Assembly (NCBI GenBank): GCA_964016985.1
Contig: OZ024821.1
Coordinates: 125,824,075 to 125,888,074 of the forward strand
DNA length: 64,000 bases
Source: Anodontia alba
Taxonomy: Eukaryota > Mollusca > Bivalvia > Lucinida > Lucinidae
Direction: 5' to 3'
How positions within the stretch are numbered: the stretch's first letter is position 1; each line of letters starts with the position of its first letter. Both the position numbers and the translations under genes were made by a program. The notes under the pieces are model-generated. The model did not search any database and had not been told where the DNA came from. It worked only from the letters and a program-made list of their open reading frames with translations. Below, piece after piece: positions 9,297 to 20,828 of the stretch.

Positions 9297-12236
9297 CAAG
9301 AGGACCATGATGGTCTTATATCCCTCACCTGAGCAAACAGATTTGCATACTTACTGTTGAAGTTTCAGCCAAGTTCACTGCTCTAAGATTTTTTTATAAA
9401 TTTTATAGCCCTGCCCCCCAGCGGCCATGTTTTTTTAAAGCATCATGACAGCTTGAATTGAATCTTGAAAAAGGGTCACCAAAGGAACATTTCTGCCGTT
9501 ATACTGAAATTGGTCCAGTGGTTTCTGACAAAGATTTTTAACATGTTTTATATAGCTATAAAGGGAAATTAAGCCCGACCCCTTCAAAGGCCATGTTTTT
9601 TGACAAATCATGACAGCTTGAACAAACTTGGTAGTGGGTCACCAAAGGAACATTCCTGCCAAGTTATACTGAAATCTATACAGTGGTTTCTGACAAGAAG
9701 ATGTTTAAAATTTTCTATTAAAATTTATAGGGAAAATAAGCCCCACCCCCTAGCAGTCATGTTTTTTTGATGAATCATGATTGCTTGAACAATCTTGGTA
9801 GAGGTTCATCAAAGCAACATTCCTGCCAAGTAATATTGAAATCAGTCAGGTGGTTTCTGACAAGAAGAATTTTAAAGTTTTCTATACAGATATATACGGA
9901 AAATGAGCCCCGCCCCCTGGTGGCCATGTTTTTTGATGTATCAAGAGGGCTTGAACAATCTTGGTAGAAGGTCACCAAACAACATTCCTGCCAAGTTACA
10001 TTGAACTCTGTCCAAATGTTTCTTACGAGAAGATTTTTAAAGTTTTCTAAATAGATATATAGGGAAAATAAGCCCTGTCCCCTAGGGGCCATGTCTTTTG
10101 ACGAATCATGACAGCTTTAACAATCTTGGTAGAGGGTCAACAAGGAAAGATTTCTACCAAGTTATATTGAAATCGGTCCAGTGGTTTCTGACATGAAGAT
10201 TTTTAAAGTTTTCTATATAGATATATAGGGAAAATAAGCCCCACCCCCTAGCGGCCATGTTTTTTGACGAATTATGACGGCCTGAACAATCTTGGTAGAG
10301 GGTCACCAAAGCAACATTCCTGTCAAGTTACACTGAACTCGAGCCAACAGTTTCTTACGAGACGATTTTTAAAGTTTTCTATATAGATATATAGGGAAAA
10401 TATGCCCCGCCCCCTAGCGGCCATGTTTTTAACGAATCATGACGGCTTGAACATCTTGCTAGAGAGTCACCAAAGCAACATTCCTGCCAAGTTATATTGA
10501 AATTGGTCCATTGGTTTCTGACAAGAAGATTTTTAAACTTTTCTATATAGATATATAGGGAAAATAAGCCCTGCCGCCCCTGGTGGCCATGTTTTCTGAC
10601 GAATCATGATAGCTAGAACAATCTTGGTAGAGGGTCAACAAGGAAAGATTGCTGCCAAGTATTAATGAAATCTGTCCAGTGGTTTCTGACAAGAAGATTT
10701 TTAAAGTTTTCTATATAGATAATATAGGGAAAATAAGCCCCACCCTCTAGCGGCCATGTTTTCGACAAATCATGATGGCTTGAACAATCTTTGTAGAGGA
10801 TACATTTTTGCCTAGTTATATAGAAATCGGTCCAGTGCTTTCTGACATGAAGATTTTTAAAGTTTTCTATATAGATATATAGGGAAAATAAGCTCCACCC
10901 CCTGGCGGCCATGTTTTTTCACGAATCCAAATGTCTTGAACAATCTTGGTAGAAGGTTACAAAAGAAACATTCCTGCCATGTTATATTAGTGGTTTCTGA
11001 CAAGAAGATTTTTAAACTTTTCTATATAGATATATAGGGAAAATAAGCCCCGCCCCCTGGCGACCATGTTTTTTGACGAATCCAAATGGCTTGAACAATC
11101 TTGGTAGAGGATCACCAAAGGAACATTTCTGCAAAATTATATTGAAATTGGTCCAGTGGTTTCTGACAAGAAGGTTTTTAAAGTTTTCCATATAGATATA
11201 TAGGGAAAATTAGCTCCGCCCCCTGGCGGCCATGTTTTTTGACGAATCCAAATGGCTTGAACAATCTTGGTAGAGGATCACCAAACAAACATTTCTGCAA
11301 AATTATATTGAAATCGGTCCAGTGGTTTCTGATAAGAACATTTTTAAAGTTTTCTATATAGCAGGCCTCCTAGTGGCCCACTTTGAAAATATAGGTTTTT
11401 ATACAGGTTCTTCTTCCTCAAAATATAGGTTATTTACAGGTTTTTCAATAAAAAATATAGGTTAAAGAAAGGTTCTTCCAAACTCACAATTAGATTTAAA
11501 ACTGAAGAAAAAATATTTGATGAAATTTTGGGCCAAAATTATTCTGATAAGGTTGATCTGAATTTTACAAAGTCCGAGCGAGCAAAGCGAGCGAGGAAAA
11601 AAATTACAATTTCTTGACAGTTTTCATCACTTTTTTGGGACTAAAATGTAAAAATAGTAGGGCATTTTGAAGAAAAGTTAGGGTTGAGTCGCGAGAAGGT
11701 TCAAAATGTGAAAAATATAGGTTTTTTCATGAAAATACAGGCTTTTCATAAGTTTTATGAACAAAATAAAGGTTTTATAGGTTTGACACAAAATTATAGG
11801 TTATTATAGGTTTTATAGGTTTTGCTAGGAGACCTGATATAGATATAAAGGGAAAATAAGCTCCACCCCCTGGCAGCCATGTTTTTTGACGAATCCAAAT
11901 GGCTTGAACAATCTTGGTAGAGGGTCACCAAAGGAACACTTCTGCAAAATTATATGGAAATCTGTCCAGTGGTTTCTGACAAGAAGATTTTTTAAGTTTT
12001 TAGTAAAAAAAATCTATTTTTAGCTCATGTGACCTAGATATGCAATGGACCGGAACCATTTGAACAACTTTGAAAGAGGACCAACCAAGGATCATTCCTG
12101 TGAAGTTTGGTCAGTCCAAACAGTGGTTTAGGAGGTGATGTTGTTTAAAGATGGTGAACGGACGGACAGACGGACGACGACGGACGGTGAGTGATCACAA
12201 AAGCTCACCTTGAGCCTTCGGCTCAGGTGAGCTAAA
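9297..12236 (+). mobile_element. Large pearl-like element, about 13 copies of a ~165-bp core
   Basis: The start is ACAAGAGGACCATGATGGTC and TCACCTGAGCAAACAG. The core repeats every 164-166 bp (marker GAACAATCTTGGTAGAGGGTC, also AAATAAGCCCCGCCCCCT) up to about 12000. A (GGAC)n-like tract at 12155-12185 follows, then a tail with GAGCCTTCGGCTC inside GCTCACCTT...AGGTGAGC. A 475-bp foreign element splits the array at 11362-11836. The same element family recurs at 61855-63831. Confidence 0.8.
11362..11836. mobile_element. 475-bp DNA element nested in the pearl-like array
   Basis: The ends are inverted: CAGGCCTCCTAG at the left and CTAGGAGACCTG at the right. The flanks are duplicated as ATATAG (11356-11361 and 11837-11842), and removing the insert restores the array consensus. 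The interior has repeated ATAGGTTTTTATA motifs near both ends and a GAGCGAGCAAAGCGAGCGAGG stretch. There is no coding capacity, so it is a non-autonomous DNA transposon of undetermined superfamily. Confidence 0.7.
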
Positions 12237-12540
12237 ATGGTTAACCAAACGATAAACCTGGGGATGACAGGGGAGATAAGTACATAACTAAGAAAGAAAG
12301 AGTTGTCTTTTTTTATTTTTTTTCTCCTGAACCAAAAGACCAATTGACTCAAAACTTCATTGGAAGTATCAAGGTGACCTGTAGATCAAAACTGGCTAAA
12401 ATTGTTTAGATTGGAAATCCAAGATGGCAGCCATCCTGAAAATCAGTATTGAACTTCTCTTGGATCAAAAAGCTAATTGACTCAAAACTTGTCTGTTAAT
12501 CAAGTAATACAGGGCCACTTTGGCCCTCTTGTCTGGTGCC
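12237..12540 (-). mobile_element. Pearl-like fragment with CCTGAACCAAAAG core
   Basis: Contains core units with CTCCTGAACCAAAAGACCAA, TGACTCAAAACTT and AAATCCAAGATGGC, ending CTTTGGCCCTCTTGTC. The same core occurs at 16060-16650 and 35150-35790. The terminal GGCCCTCTTGT is the reverse complement of the usual start, so the orientation is opposite to 9297-12236. Confidence 0.55.
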
Positions 12541-12574
12541 ATGATTTAGAATGACTACAGTAACCACAGCCTAC

Positions 12575-12689
12575 CTGTTTAGCAACTGGCAGAAGATAGT
12601 AGAAGCAGTGAACTCTGACTTCCAGGTGAAGCAGAAGCAGGCAGATCTCCGCTAAGTCTTGGAAATCCTTTACCAAACCATTCAGTGAC
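12575..12689 (-). CDS. EXOC4: EXOC4 (Sec8) conserved exon with [13 protein letters not shown]
   Basis: This 115-nt exon has a CAG acceptor (12690-12692) and a GTAGGC donor (12573-12574). It encodes [20 protein letters not shown] followed by [18 protein letters not shown]. The [15 protein letters not shown] stretch is one of the most conserved parts of Sec8 and is the single strongest evidence for the gene assignment. It begins with the G that completes Glu from the micro-exon and ends in phase 0. Pearl-like repeats come within about 35 bp of its donor (the element end near 12540), but the splice sites are intact. Confidence 0.93.
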
Positions 12690-13074
12690 CTGAAAATAAT
12701 AACAATTAATTAAAGTGTAATGGATAGACTTTCAAGAGATTCTTTTCAAAATTGTTTTTGGCTCCCTTCTGAAAATGGGTCTATTTTAAAAGGGACGAAT
12801 TTGCTCCATTAAATTAGAGTACAGGTAGACTACTTTTCAGAGGAGACTTGTTTTTGCTACTTGTCAGTTTCTTCAGAATTCTATAAACAATAAACTGAAC
12901 AACAAATAAATACAATTAGCTTCATAATTCACCACCTGTTGTGACTATCGAACTTTCCTAAATAACCATATGTAATTGAGAAATGAAACTTGAAGGTGAT
13001 CAGATTCAATTTTCCACTGCATCAAGATTTGCTCGATAAATGCTTTAACTTTAAAGTGCAGAAAACGTTTTTTT
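12690..13074. other. EXOC4 intron, nothing recognised
   Basis: Unremarkable intronic sequence between an exon and a repeat block. I see no feature in it. Confidence 0.5.
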
Positions 13075-13902
13075 TCAGCTCACAAGAGCTGAAGCTTCAA
13101 AGGAGCTTACAGGCCAGGCAGTGGTCCCTCCACATCATCAACATTTTCAAACGATATCTCTGAAACCACTGGGCCAACTGAAACCCATCTACATGAGAAG
13201 CCTGTGGTGGGTGGGGGAACAAAAGGTTATTCATAATGTCTGGGTCACATGACCAAGATGACCGCCATGCCAATCTTCTTCTCAGGAACCAAAATGGCAG
13301 GTGACCTTGAAACTTGATATGCAGCATTAGGGACTCGGCCTCTACCAAGTTTGTGCAAATGATGATCCTCGGTTTACCTTGACCTATTTTACAGCAAGGT
13401 CAAATTTGGTAACAGGCTTTTGTATGGGAAAAGGCAATCAATGAATTTTTCTGAAGCTAATGTAGCCTATCACATCAAAGTTGATATTTGCAATCAGTCA
13501 AACGATTTTTATAAATACCAAAGTTCAAGGTCATTTATTTCCTTTTGTCCTGGATGCCTCAGATTCAGATTTTTTTATCTTCTTCCCTCAAAAACTACTG
13601 GGATGACTGAATTTTATTTGTTTTAATTGGGCTTTAGGTCACTTTCAACAATCTTTCAGTCATATTGCAACAGTGTCTAAATGGAGGCTGCCTTACCGAA
13701 ATATCATGCCCCAGACACTTGGCAAGATATCCACCCAGTCATATTATAATGACACTGAGATGACCAGTTTTGATTCCTAGCTCTACTTTCTTAATGCTGA
13801 GTGCCAAGCAAAAAAGCAGCTAGTGCCATTTTTTGCTCTCCTGAACCAAAGCTCTTAAGGAAAGCTAATAGTACAGCATGGCTTTGTGCAGCCTTCCATA
13901 TT

Positions 13903-14108
13903 GATTGTGTTGGGATTTTACGACACGTCAACCCTTGTGGGTCATTTTTGTGTTGTCTCCCAGAGAAAGGAAGAAAAGTGATAGAAGAGACAGTAGAGGA
14001 GATGAGAGAGAGGGGAAGAAAGAGAAACAGGAATGAAAGGGAAGAAAGGAGGACAGGCATAAAATCTCGGACAAGTTTGATTTTGGCTTGCTTTCGATTA
14101 TTGGCAAG
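13903..14108 (-). mobile_element. SINE family B copy 2, truncated
   Basis: The sequence GATTGTGTTGGGATTTTACG...GTCTCCCAGAGAAAGG matches 300-577 and 42951-43240 but leaves the family after the AG-rich segment and continues ATCTCGGACAAGTTTGATTT. That downstream piece recurs at 14340-14392, showing a local duplication. Confidence 0.65.
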
Positions 14109-14392
14109 GGTTTGTTTGTTTGTATTGAGGTTTTACAGCCCAGTGAACCCAATGGGGTCATGTAGAGCACAGTCAGTTTACCTAGCCACACGTTTACTGG
14201 GCAGGCTTAGTCCTCTAAGTGGTTAACCAATATTGTGCACTTTCTTTCCCAGAGAAAGGGAGAAAAGAGACAGAAGAGACAGTAGAGGAGATGAGAGAGG
14301 GGGAAAGAGAGAAACAGGAATGAAAGGGAAGAAAGGACAGGCATCAAATCTCGGACAAGTTTGATTTCAGCTTGCTTTCGATTATTGGCAAG
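14109..14392 (-). mobile_element. SINE family A copy 2, fused to a duplicated family B segment
   Basis: A family A tail-side segment (GTTTGTTTGTTTGTATTGAGG through TTAACCAATATTGTGCAC) runs directly into AGAGAAAGGGAGAAAAGAG. That begins a second copy of the 13969-14105 segment, ending again at ATTATTGGCAAGGGTTTGTT. The duplication unit is about 283 bp. Confidence 0.6.
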
Positions 14393-14700
14393 GGTTTGTT
14401 TGTGTTGACATTTTACAGCCCAGTCAACCCAATGGGGTCATGTCAAGCGCAGTCAGAACCCAATGGGGTCATGTCAAGCGCAGTCAGTTTACCTAGCCAC
14501 ACGTTTACTGGGCAGGCTTAGTCCTCTAAGCGGTTAACCAGTATTGTGCACATTCTTTCGCCAGAAACTGACAACTGCCCTTCTTGAATCTGCGGAAGAG
14601 AGAATGACCTTAGAAAATATTTCATTATAAATCTCTACGAAAGAATGTTGCCGACCTGGGCGGGGGCTGAACCTGTGACCTCCTGGTCTCCAGTTGGACG
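14393..14700 (-). mobile_element. tRNA-derived SINE family A copy 3
   Basis: A nearly full copy with a (TTTG)n-like left end on plus and a tRNA-like head at the right (plus strand GGGGCTGAACCTGTGACC). It carries an internal tandem duplication of about 31 bp (AACCCAATGGGGTCATGTCA repeated at 14426 and 14457). Confidence 0.7.
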
Positions 14701-15229
14701 TTATTGGCAAGGATAACCTGTCCTTGAGGGCCCCACAGATTTAGGAAAATGTTGTCTGGAAGACTGAAATTTCATTTCTGATAGAATTTTCATCAGACTT
14801 GCAAGTAATGAGGACAGCCATAAAGCCTTGGAGGAGTTCCATTTTGGATCAGATCAGAATATTCACATGAGAGTTACTGGCCCTTTAGTCTCCCACAGAC
14901 ATATAATGGGAAAAATGTTGTCTGAACAATAGCAATTTCATTTTTGATTGGATCTTCAGCAAACTTGCAGATAATAATATATATTATATAATAATATATA
15001 ATTATAGATAACAAGGACCTGCATAAAATCTCAGACATGATAGATTCTTGGCCCACTTTTGACTACTGGTCCCATAGACTTCAGAAAAAAGATGTCATGA
15101 CAATAGCAATTTCGTTTGTGACAGAATCTTCATTAGACATGCCGCCGTGGTTCAACTATTGGTTTGCCTTTACTCTGGCATACAGCAGAATTATCCATGA
15201 GTACTTGTACTTATTTTAGTGATTAATTT

Positions 15230-15690
15230 GATTTTTTATGTTTTCACTTTGATGCATTGACTGAGTTGGGAGCCTTTATTTAAACCGAATTTTTATGTAT
15301 TTCTGTATTAAGAGTAGCATCGGGCCCAGGGTGAAGTTGGCTAGCTGTAAAAGTGCTTTAAATTTCCCTCCGGTGGTTTACCCTACTAGCTGTTCTAGAG
15401 ATGTGGTCCCGTTGTTAGTCTTGCTCTTTGTTGCTTTGTAGTTTATTCTGCGAGGCGATCTGTTTTATGTCTTACCTTGTGTTATTTTGTTCTTGTGTTT
15501 TTCAGTGCTTTTAGCATTAAAATTACTTCGCTTGGGAAAGAGTGAGCTAATCATAGTGCTTTTCGTACGTTTGTTTGATTTGTGCTTGTTTGGTTTTGTC
15601 AGTTTCCTCTTCCTCTTGGTGTCTAGGAAGAACTGTGGTTTGTGATTGTGGCATTCCCTGGACTTTTCTCTTAACTTTTTTTTTTGCAGG
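15230..15690. repeat. Interspersed repeat, related inversely to 18345-18615
   Basis: The segment from about 15430 (TTTATTCTGCGAGGCGATCT) to the T-run at 15678 is the reverse complement of 18345-18600 with scattered changes. It contains CCTCTTCCTCTTGGTGTCTAGG. It has no open frame of note, and its ends next to T/A runs suggest a retroposed or foldback origin. The type is unknown. Confidence 0.5.
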
Positions 15691-17065
15691 TAATGAGGAC
15701 AGCTTTAAATTCTTGGACGTTCAATTTTCGAGCAGACTGGACTATTCACATAACAGTTACATGCCCTTTAGTCTCCCATAGACATATAATGGGGAAAATG
15801 TCTTCCGGAGAATAGCAACTTCATTTTTGATTGGATCTTCATCAAACTTGCAGATAACAAGGCCAGGCATGAGAGCTAGTTCCTTGAGGGCCTCATAACT
15901 TAACAAAATGTTGCCCAGATGATAGTGTTTTCATTTTTAAATAGAATTTTCATCACTTGCAGGTAATGAGGAGAGCCATAAAATCTTGGACAAGTTTGAT
16001 TTTGGGACAAATTGGACAGTTCACAAGTGAGTTACTTGACTGTTGGTCTCCCATAGAAATATGATTGGGAAAATGGTGTCCAGAAAAGAGGAAATCTTGG
16101 TGCAACTTGTTCATCAAAAAAAGCTAAATTCATTCTGGTCGAAAATTCAAGATGGCCTTCTTCTCCTGAACCAAAAGGCCAATTAACTTGAAACTCTGTA
16201 GGAAATATTGGGGCAACTTGTAGATATAAAAAAAGTTAAACTTGTTCTCATCTGAAATCCAATATGGCCACCACAGTCAACATCTTTAAAATCTATTTTG
16301 AATTTCTTCTCCTGAACGCCAAAGCCAACTGACTAGAAAATTCATAGGAAGTATCGGGGTGACTTGTAGATCAAAATTATCTAAACTCTTTTGATTGGAC
16401 ATCCAAGATGATCACCCCAGCAGCTGTGCTGAAAGTCTATTTTGATTTTTTCTGCTGAACCAAAAGGCCAATTCTCTGAACTTATTGGCAGTACTGAGGT
16501 GATTTGTGCGCAAAAAATAGCTAAAATCATACTGATTGGAAATCCAAGAATTCCACCATCTTGAAAATTTATATTGAACTGCTTATCTTGAACCCAAAGG
16601 CCAACTGACTCAAAACTTGTCTGGTATTCTGGTGGCCCTCTTGTCTTCTCTAAGACTGCTGGGCTACTTGAAACCAAATTACATGTGCAACCCCTGTGGG
16701 ATGAGGGGTAATGAAAGTTTATTCATGGGGTTTGGGTTAAATGATCAGGATATTCTCCATGCCCATATATGGTAAAAACCCTTTGAAAATTTTCTTCTCA
16801 GGGCTTGAAAAGCTGAAGACCTTTTGAAACTTGGTATGCAGCATTGGGGACTGCCCAACCAGGTTTATTCAGTTGGTGACCATTGGTTGACCTTTTTTTA
16901 AATATGGAAAGCAGCAACTTAGTTTAAATACTGAAAAACAGAACTTTAAAAGTACACAGTTTTAGTTCTAAGTGCAAAAGGGTTAAGGTTGCAGAAGCAG
17001 ACTTACTCACCCACTTGAGCTCTGGTGAGCATAGTTGCCCATGGGCCTCTTGTTGTTCATTCTTC

Positions 17066-17160
17066 CAAGGAAATAAGGCTTGACATTTCATGCAGATCAT
17101 CTGCCTAGCAAAGGAGTCTCATGGAGTATCAAAACTTTCTCAGAAAATGGACTGCAATTT
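17066..17160. repeat. Palindromic short repeat (GACATTTC family)
   Basis: A single imperfect palindrome starting GGAAATAAGGCTTGACATTTC and ending TTCTCAGAAAATGG, related to 3079-3235. It is about 135 bp from the EXOC4 micro-exon. Confidence 0.45.
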
Positions 17161-17294
17161 GCTACAATTATGAATGCACTTATGGGCTAAATCAATAAAG
17201 TGCAAAGGTATGATTTAACCAAACCTTTTACTATCACACACTGCTACTCATGCTGATCATTTCCATTTTTTATCATAAAGTCAAATGTACTTAC

Positions 17295-17326
17295 TCTAGA
17301 GTTTTCTGTGCCACTTTTGGAACATC
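17295..17326 (-). CDS. EXOC4: EXOC4 (Sec8) 32-nt micro-exon
   Basis: This micro-exon of 32 nt has a good CAG acceptor (17327-17329) and a consensus GTAAGT donor (17293-17294). It reads DVPKVAQKTL plus GA of a split Glu codon completed by the G of the next exon, giving ...KTLESLNGLVK. The corresponding Sec8 region is a helix leading to the conserved F-Q-x-L-A segment. It starts in phase 0 and ends in phase 2, so skipping it would shift the frame. It is supported by phase agreement with both neighbours and by strong splice sites. Without those it would be too short to call. Confidence 0.8.
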
Positions 17327-17469
17327 CTGTAAATGATAAATAAATAAATGATAAATATGATGATACATTACTGCTGAGAAGAATGTTTTCTACATTATAA
17401 TATCTATTTGTGATTATGTCATATAAACTGCAGTCATCTCATTTAATATATGTACTCTAAATATTCAGA

Positions 17470-18250
17470 TACAATTTTGAAATGAAGTTTTAAAAGTAAA
17501 ACATATTTTAACAAACAATACTTAACCTATAGATAATGTGCTATAATGTGCTATTGTATTCTGTATTTCATCCCTTCCACAGAAGAAAAAAAAACAATAA
17601 CAAAAAAAAAAACAAAAAAAAAATGACAGTTCTGTCCTCTTAAAGAGTCCTAATCCAGAAAGTCCCTTAAGCAGTTTCCTATGTGATGGAACTCTTCCCG
17701 CTCTTTCAATCACCTGTCAGTTTCTTTGAAGTGTAAAATAATAAAATATCAATTAGAACTGAGCGGAAGGAAGGAGGGACTCTCTTATCTAAAGGTTAAG
17801 TATTGCTAGTTAAAATAAGTTTTCCTTTTAAAAACTTATTTTAACTGCACAACACATTAACCTATAGGTAATGTGCTAGAGTTTAAAGATTAGGAAGGAG
17901 GAGCTCTCCTAGTTCTAACAAATATAATATAAATCCCTATACTTCTAGATTAAGACTCAGGAAACTCTAAGGAATCAGATACATACTATTTCTATATATA
18001 AGAGTTAGAATGATCTAGATTCACTAATAATTATCATAAAGGTATTACTACCTTATACATAGACCTTGATCCTGGGCCAGAATTCTTTGTTGAAGTTTGT
18101 TTAAATCTTAAATTATAATATTTCCAAGCTTAAGTATCTTGTGGATCTAGAGAGTTACTTGTATATAATGAGTGGGCTAGCATATGCTGATCCCAAAAAA
18201 AGAATAAATGAGTCAATGAGATATAACTTTCAATAATGCACTTCAAAGGA
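17470..18250 (-). mobile_element. Left end of DIRS-type copy 3
   Basis: Contains the terminal repeat (AATACTTAACCTATAGATAATG, then its inverted copy near 17800-17870) and the subterminal segment GAGCTC.CCTA.TTCTAACA through AATGATCTAGATTC, as in 4240-4400 and 53700-53830. The body is interrupted by later insertions, and the right end of the same copy is at 31899-32290. Confidence 0.65.
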
Positions 18251-18294
18251 TAATTTAGGAATACTATTTGATAATGTGTTTGAGTCAATTATCA

Positions 18295-18625
18295 AACAAG
18301 AGGTCTAGGCATGTAGCTGTCTATATAAAAAAAAAAAAAAAAAAAGGTAAGAGAAAAGTCCAGGGAGTGCCAGTGCCACAATCACAAACCGCAGCCCTTC
18401 CCAGACACCAAGAGGAAGAGGAAACAGACAAAACCAAACAAGTGCAAATCGAACAAACGTATGAAAAGCACTAAGATTAGCTCTCTCTTCCCCAAGTGAG
18501 TAATCACAATGCTAAAAGGACTGAAAAACACAAGAACAAAATACCACAAGGTAAGACATAAAACAAATCGCCTTGTAGAATAAACCACAAAGCAATAAAG
18601 ACAGTTAACTCATCCAAAGAAATCA
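18295..18625. repeat. Interspersed repeat with 5' A-run, inverse of 15430-15680
   Basis: AACAAGAGGTCTAGGCATG leads into an uninterrupted A-run (about 18328-18345) and then GGTAAGAGAAAAGTCCAGGG, the reverse complement of 15430-15680. Two copies in opposite orientation within 3 kb. Confidence 0.5.
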
Positions 18626-18628
18626 GTT

Positions 18629-18731
<103 letters not shown>

Positions 18732-19539
18732 ATAAACAATCCATATTGTAATACATATATATATAGAAATTAGTCTTGAACATTTACCTAGCTTAAAGAC
18801 AAATTTCTCGTAACTGAACGTCCTGAAAGATGACACGTTTCAATACTTGTATCTTATTTCAGGAAGAAAAGGGTAGACTCCTATAGATCTATACGTAGGT
18901 TGGGAGAATTATCATATTGTTACTCTAATCGGTGGGATACCCAAATTGGTGTATTTTCCTAAAACGCGTGCTTTCATTTAACTACAGCTTCATATGACGT
19001 CATTGGTTTTTGCACTGTGAATGTAAACACAAGAAGTAGGTCACAACTGTCATCCGAAGAAAATGCATCAGAAACAATTTAGTAATAGACATTTTAAATT
19101 AACAAATGTTGTGGTCATGTGCTTTTAACTATTACCTTTTTATATTCTAGTGAAAAGATCCGGAAATATCCATATTTGCATGAAAAGTCTCAAAATAAGT
19201 TTTCAGCACCACTTGCGGCGTCTGCTGCTTATAGTAAACAATGTGTCATGTGACTGGAATTATGGGATACATCTACAGGCTATGTCCAAAAGCATAATAA
19301 CCTTATTAAAAAATATCTAACAACAACATCATATTTAAATAACATTACATTGGTATCATATACAGGTTTATAAATCTTTTTCAATAGCAAAGGTTTTGCT
19401 AAGCCTTATGTTGTAAATAAAATGTTATTATGTCAGGAAAGGTTTAATAAAAGCACCGCAAGCATAATATCCCCCATAGCAATTATTTGTTTATGTATTA
19501 AAGTTATCGTTGTGAAAATGTCTGGAAAGACCATGATAA

Positions 19540-20520
19540 AGGGACAGCTAACAATCCTAAACCAGATCTTGATAATATCAATGGACAGATAACAATTCTA
19601 AAGCAGATCTTGATAGTATCAATGCATATAGCAAGTTTGGTTAAAAGGCCTTGTTATTTACTCAAGTTATCATCCAGAAATGTAAATATGGACGTGTCTC
19701 GGGCAGGTAACTCTGTAAAAATTTGACGAAATTTGGCCATAAGCAATTCCAAACCTGATCTCCTTACTGTCAATACATATAGCAAGTTTGGTTAAAATCC
19801 CTTGTTATTTACTAAAGTTATCATACGGAAATGAAAATATGGGCGTGTATCAGGCAGATTACTCCGTAAACTTTTTACAAAATTTGCCCATTAGCAATCC
19901 CAAACCAGATCTCCTTAATGTCAATGCATATAGCAAGTTTGATGAAAATCCCTTGTTATTTACTCGTTATCATCCGAAAATGAAAATATGGGCGTGTCTC
20001 GGGCAGATAGCTCAGTAAAAATTTGACGAAATTTGCCCATTAGCAATTCCAAACCAGATCTCCTTAATGTCAATGCATTTAGCAAGTTTGATGAAAATCC
20101 CTTGTTATTTACTCAAGTTATCATCCGGAAACGAAAATATGGGCGTGTCTCGGGCAGATAACTCTGTAAAAATTTGACGAAATTTGCCCATTAGCAATCC
20201 CAAACCAGATCTCCTTAATGTCAATGCATTTAGCAAGTTTGGTGAAAATCCCTTGTTATTTACTCAAGTTATAGTCCGGGAACGAAAATATGGGCGTGTC
20301 TCGGGCAGATAACTCCGTCAAAAATTGACAAAATTTGCCCATTAGCAATCCCAAACCAGATCTCTAAAATATCAATGCACATACCAAGTTTGGTGAAAAT
20401 CCATTCATGTTTACTCAAGTTATTATCTGGAAATGAAAAACGGACGAACGGACGGACGGACTCACGGACGACCAACGTGAAACCATAATACCCCGCCACT
20501 ATTGTGTAGCGGGGTATAAA
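19540..20520 (+). mobile_element. Pearl-like array, ~150-bp core, about six copies
   Basis: Core markers CAAACCAGATCTCC recur at 19901, 20050, 20201 and 20352 (spacing 149-151 bp), with weaker copies before. Then come (GGAC)n with ACGAACGGACGGACGGAC and a tail hairpin, where ACCCCGCCACTA is followed by TAGCGGGGT. It sits inside the pogo-like element upstream of its transposase. Confidence 0.8.
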
Positions 20521-20828
20521 AAAGGAAAGGAAGTTATTGTAATAACTATTTATCAATTATTAATTATATTGATTCTTCAATTGAGAATTTTCCTACCTTC
20601 TTTTTCATTCTGATAAATAGACCCTGAAAATATTGCTGCCTTTTGGATAATCTTTACCCTGAACCAAACACAATCTGCAGCTAAATAATCACAAAATATG
20701 AATCATCTAATACAAAATGTCAAGGACCCAATTTGAAAGCAAGTCTGTCTGCCTTAAAGCTAAAAACATTACCTCATCATGTACCATTATACAAATAATT
20801 GTGAGCAATGCCGTTGAGAGGAAAATAA

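Larger units (their letters stand above)
13075..17058 (-). mobile_element. Composite pearl-like block, reverse orientation, with nested insertions
   Basis: It starts with CAGCTCACAAGAGCTGAAGC and ends GAGCTCTGGTGAGC...GGGCCTCTTGTT, consistent with one large reversed element or several abutting ones. Core types include CATTGGGGACT/TTGGTATGCAGCAT (13310, 16835), GGAAAATGTTGTCTG with AGTCTCCCA.AGACATATAATGG (14750-15050, 15690-16080) and CTCCTGAACCAAAAG (16150-16650). SINE copies (13903-14700) and another interspersed repeat (15230-15690) interrupt it. Confidence 0.5.

Noticed and set aside
9767..10912. Repeated ORFs such as MAPRGQGLFSLYIYLENF in both strands
   Set aside because: They recur once per core unit of the pearl-like array and have no independent support.
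13801..14226. 141-codon ORF
   Set aside because: It runs through two SINE families joined by a duplication.
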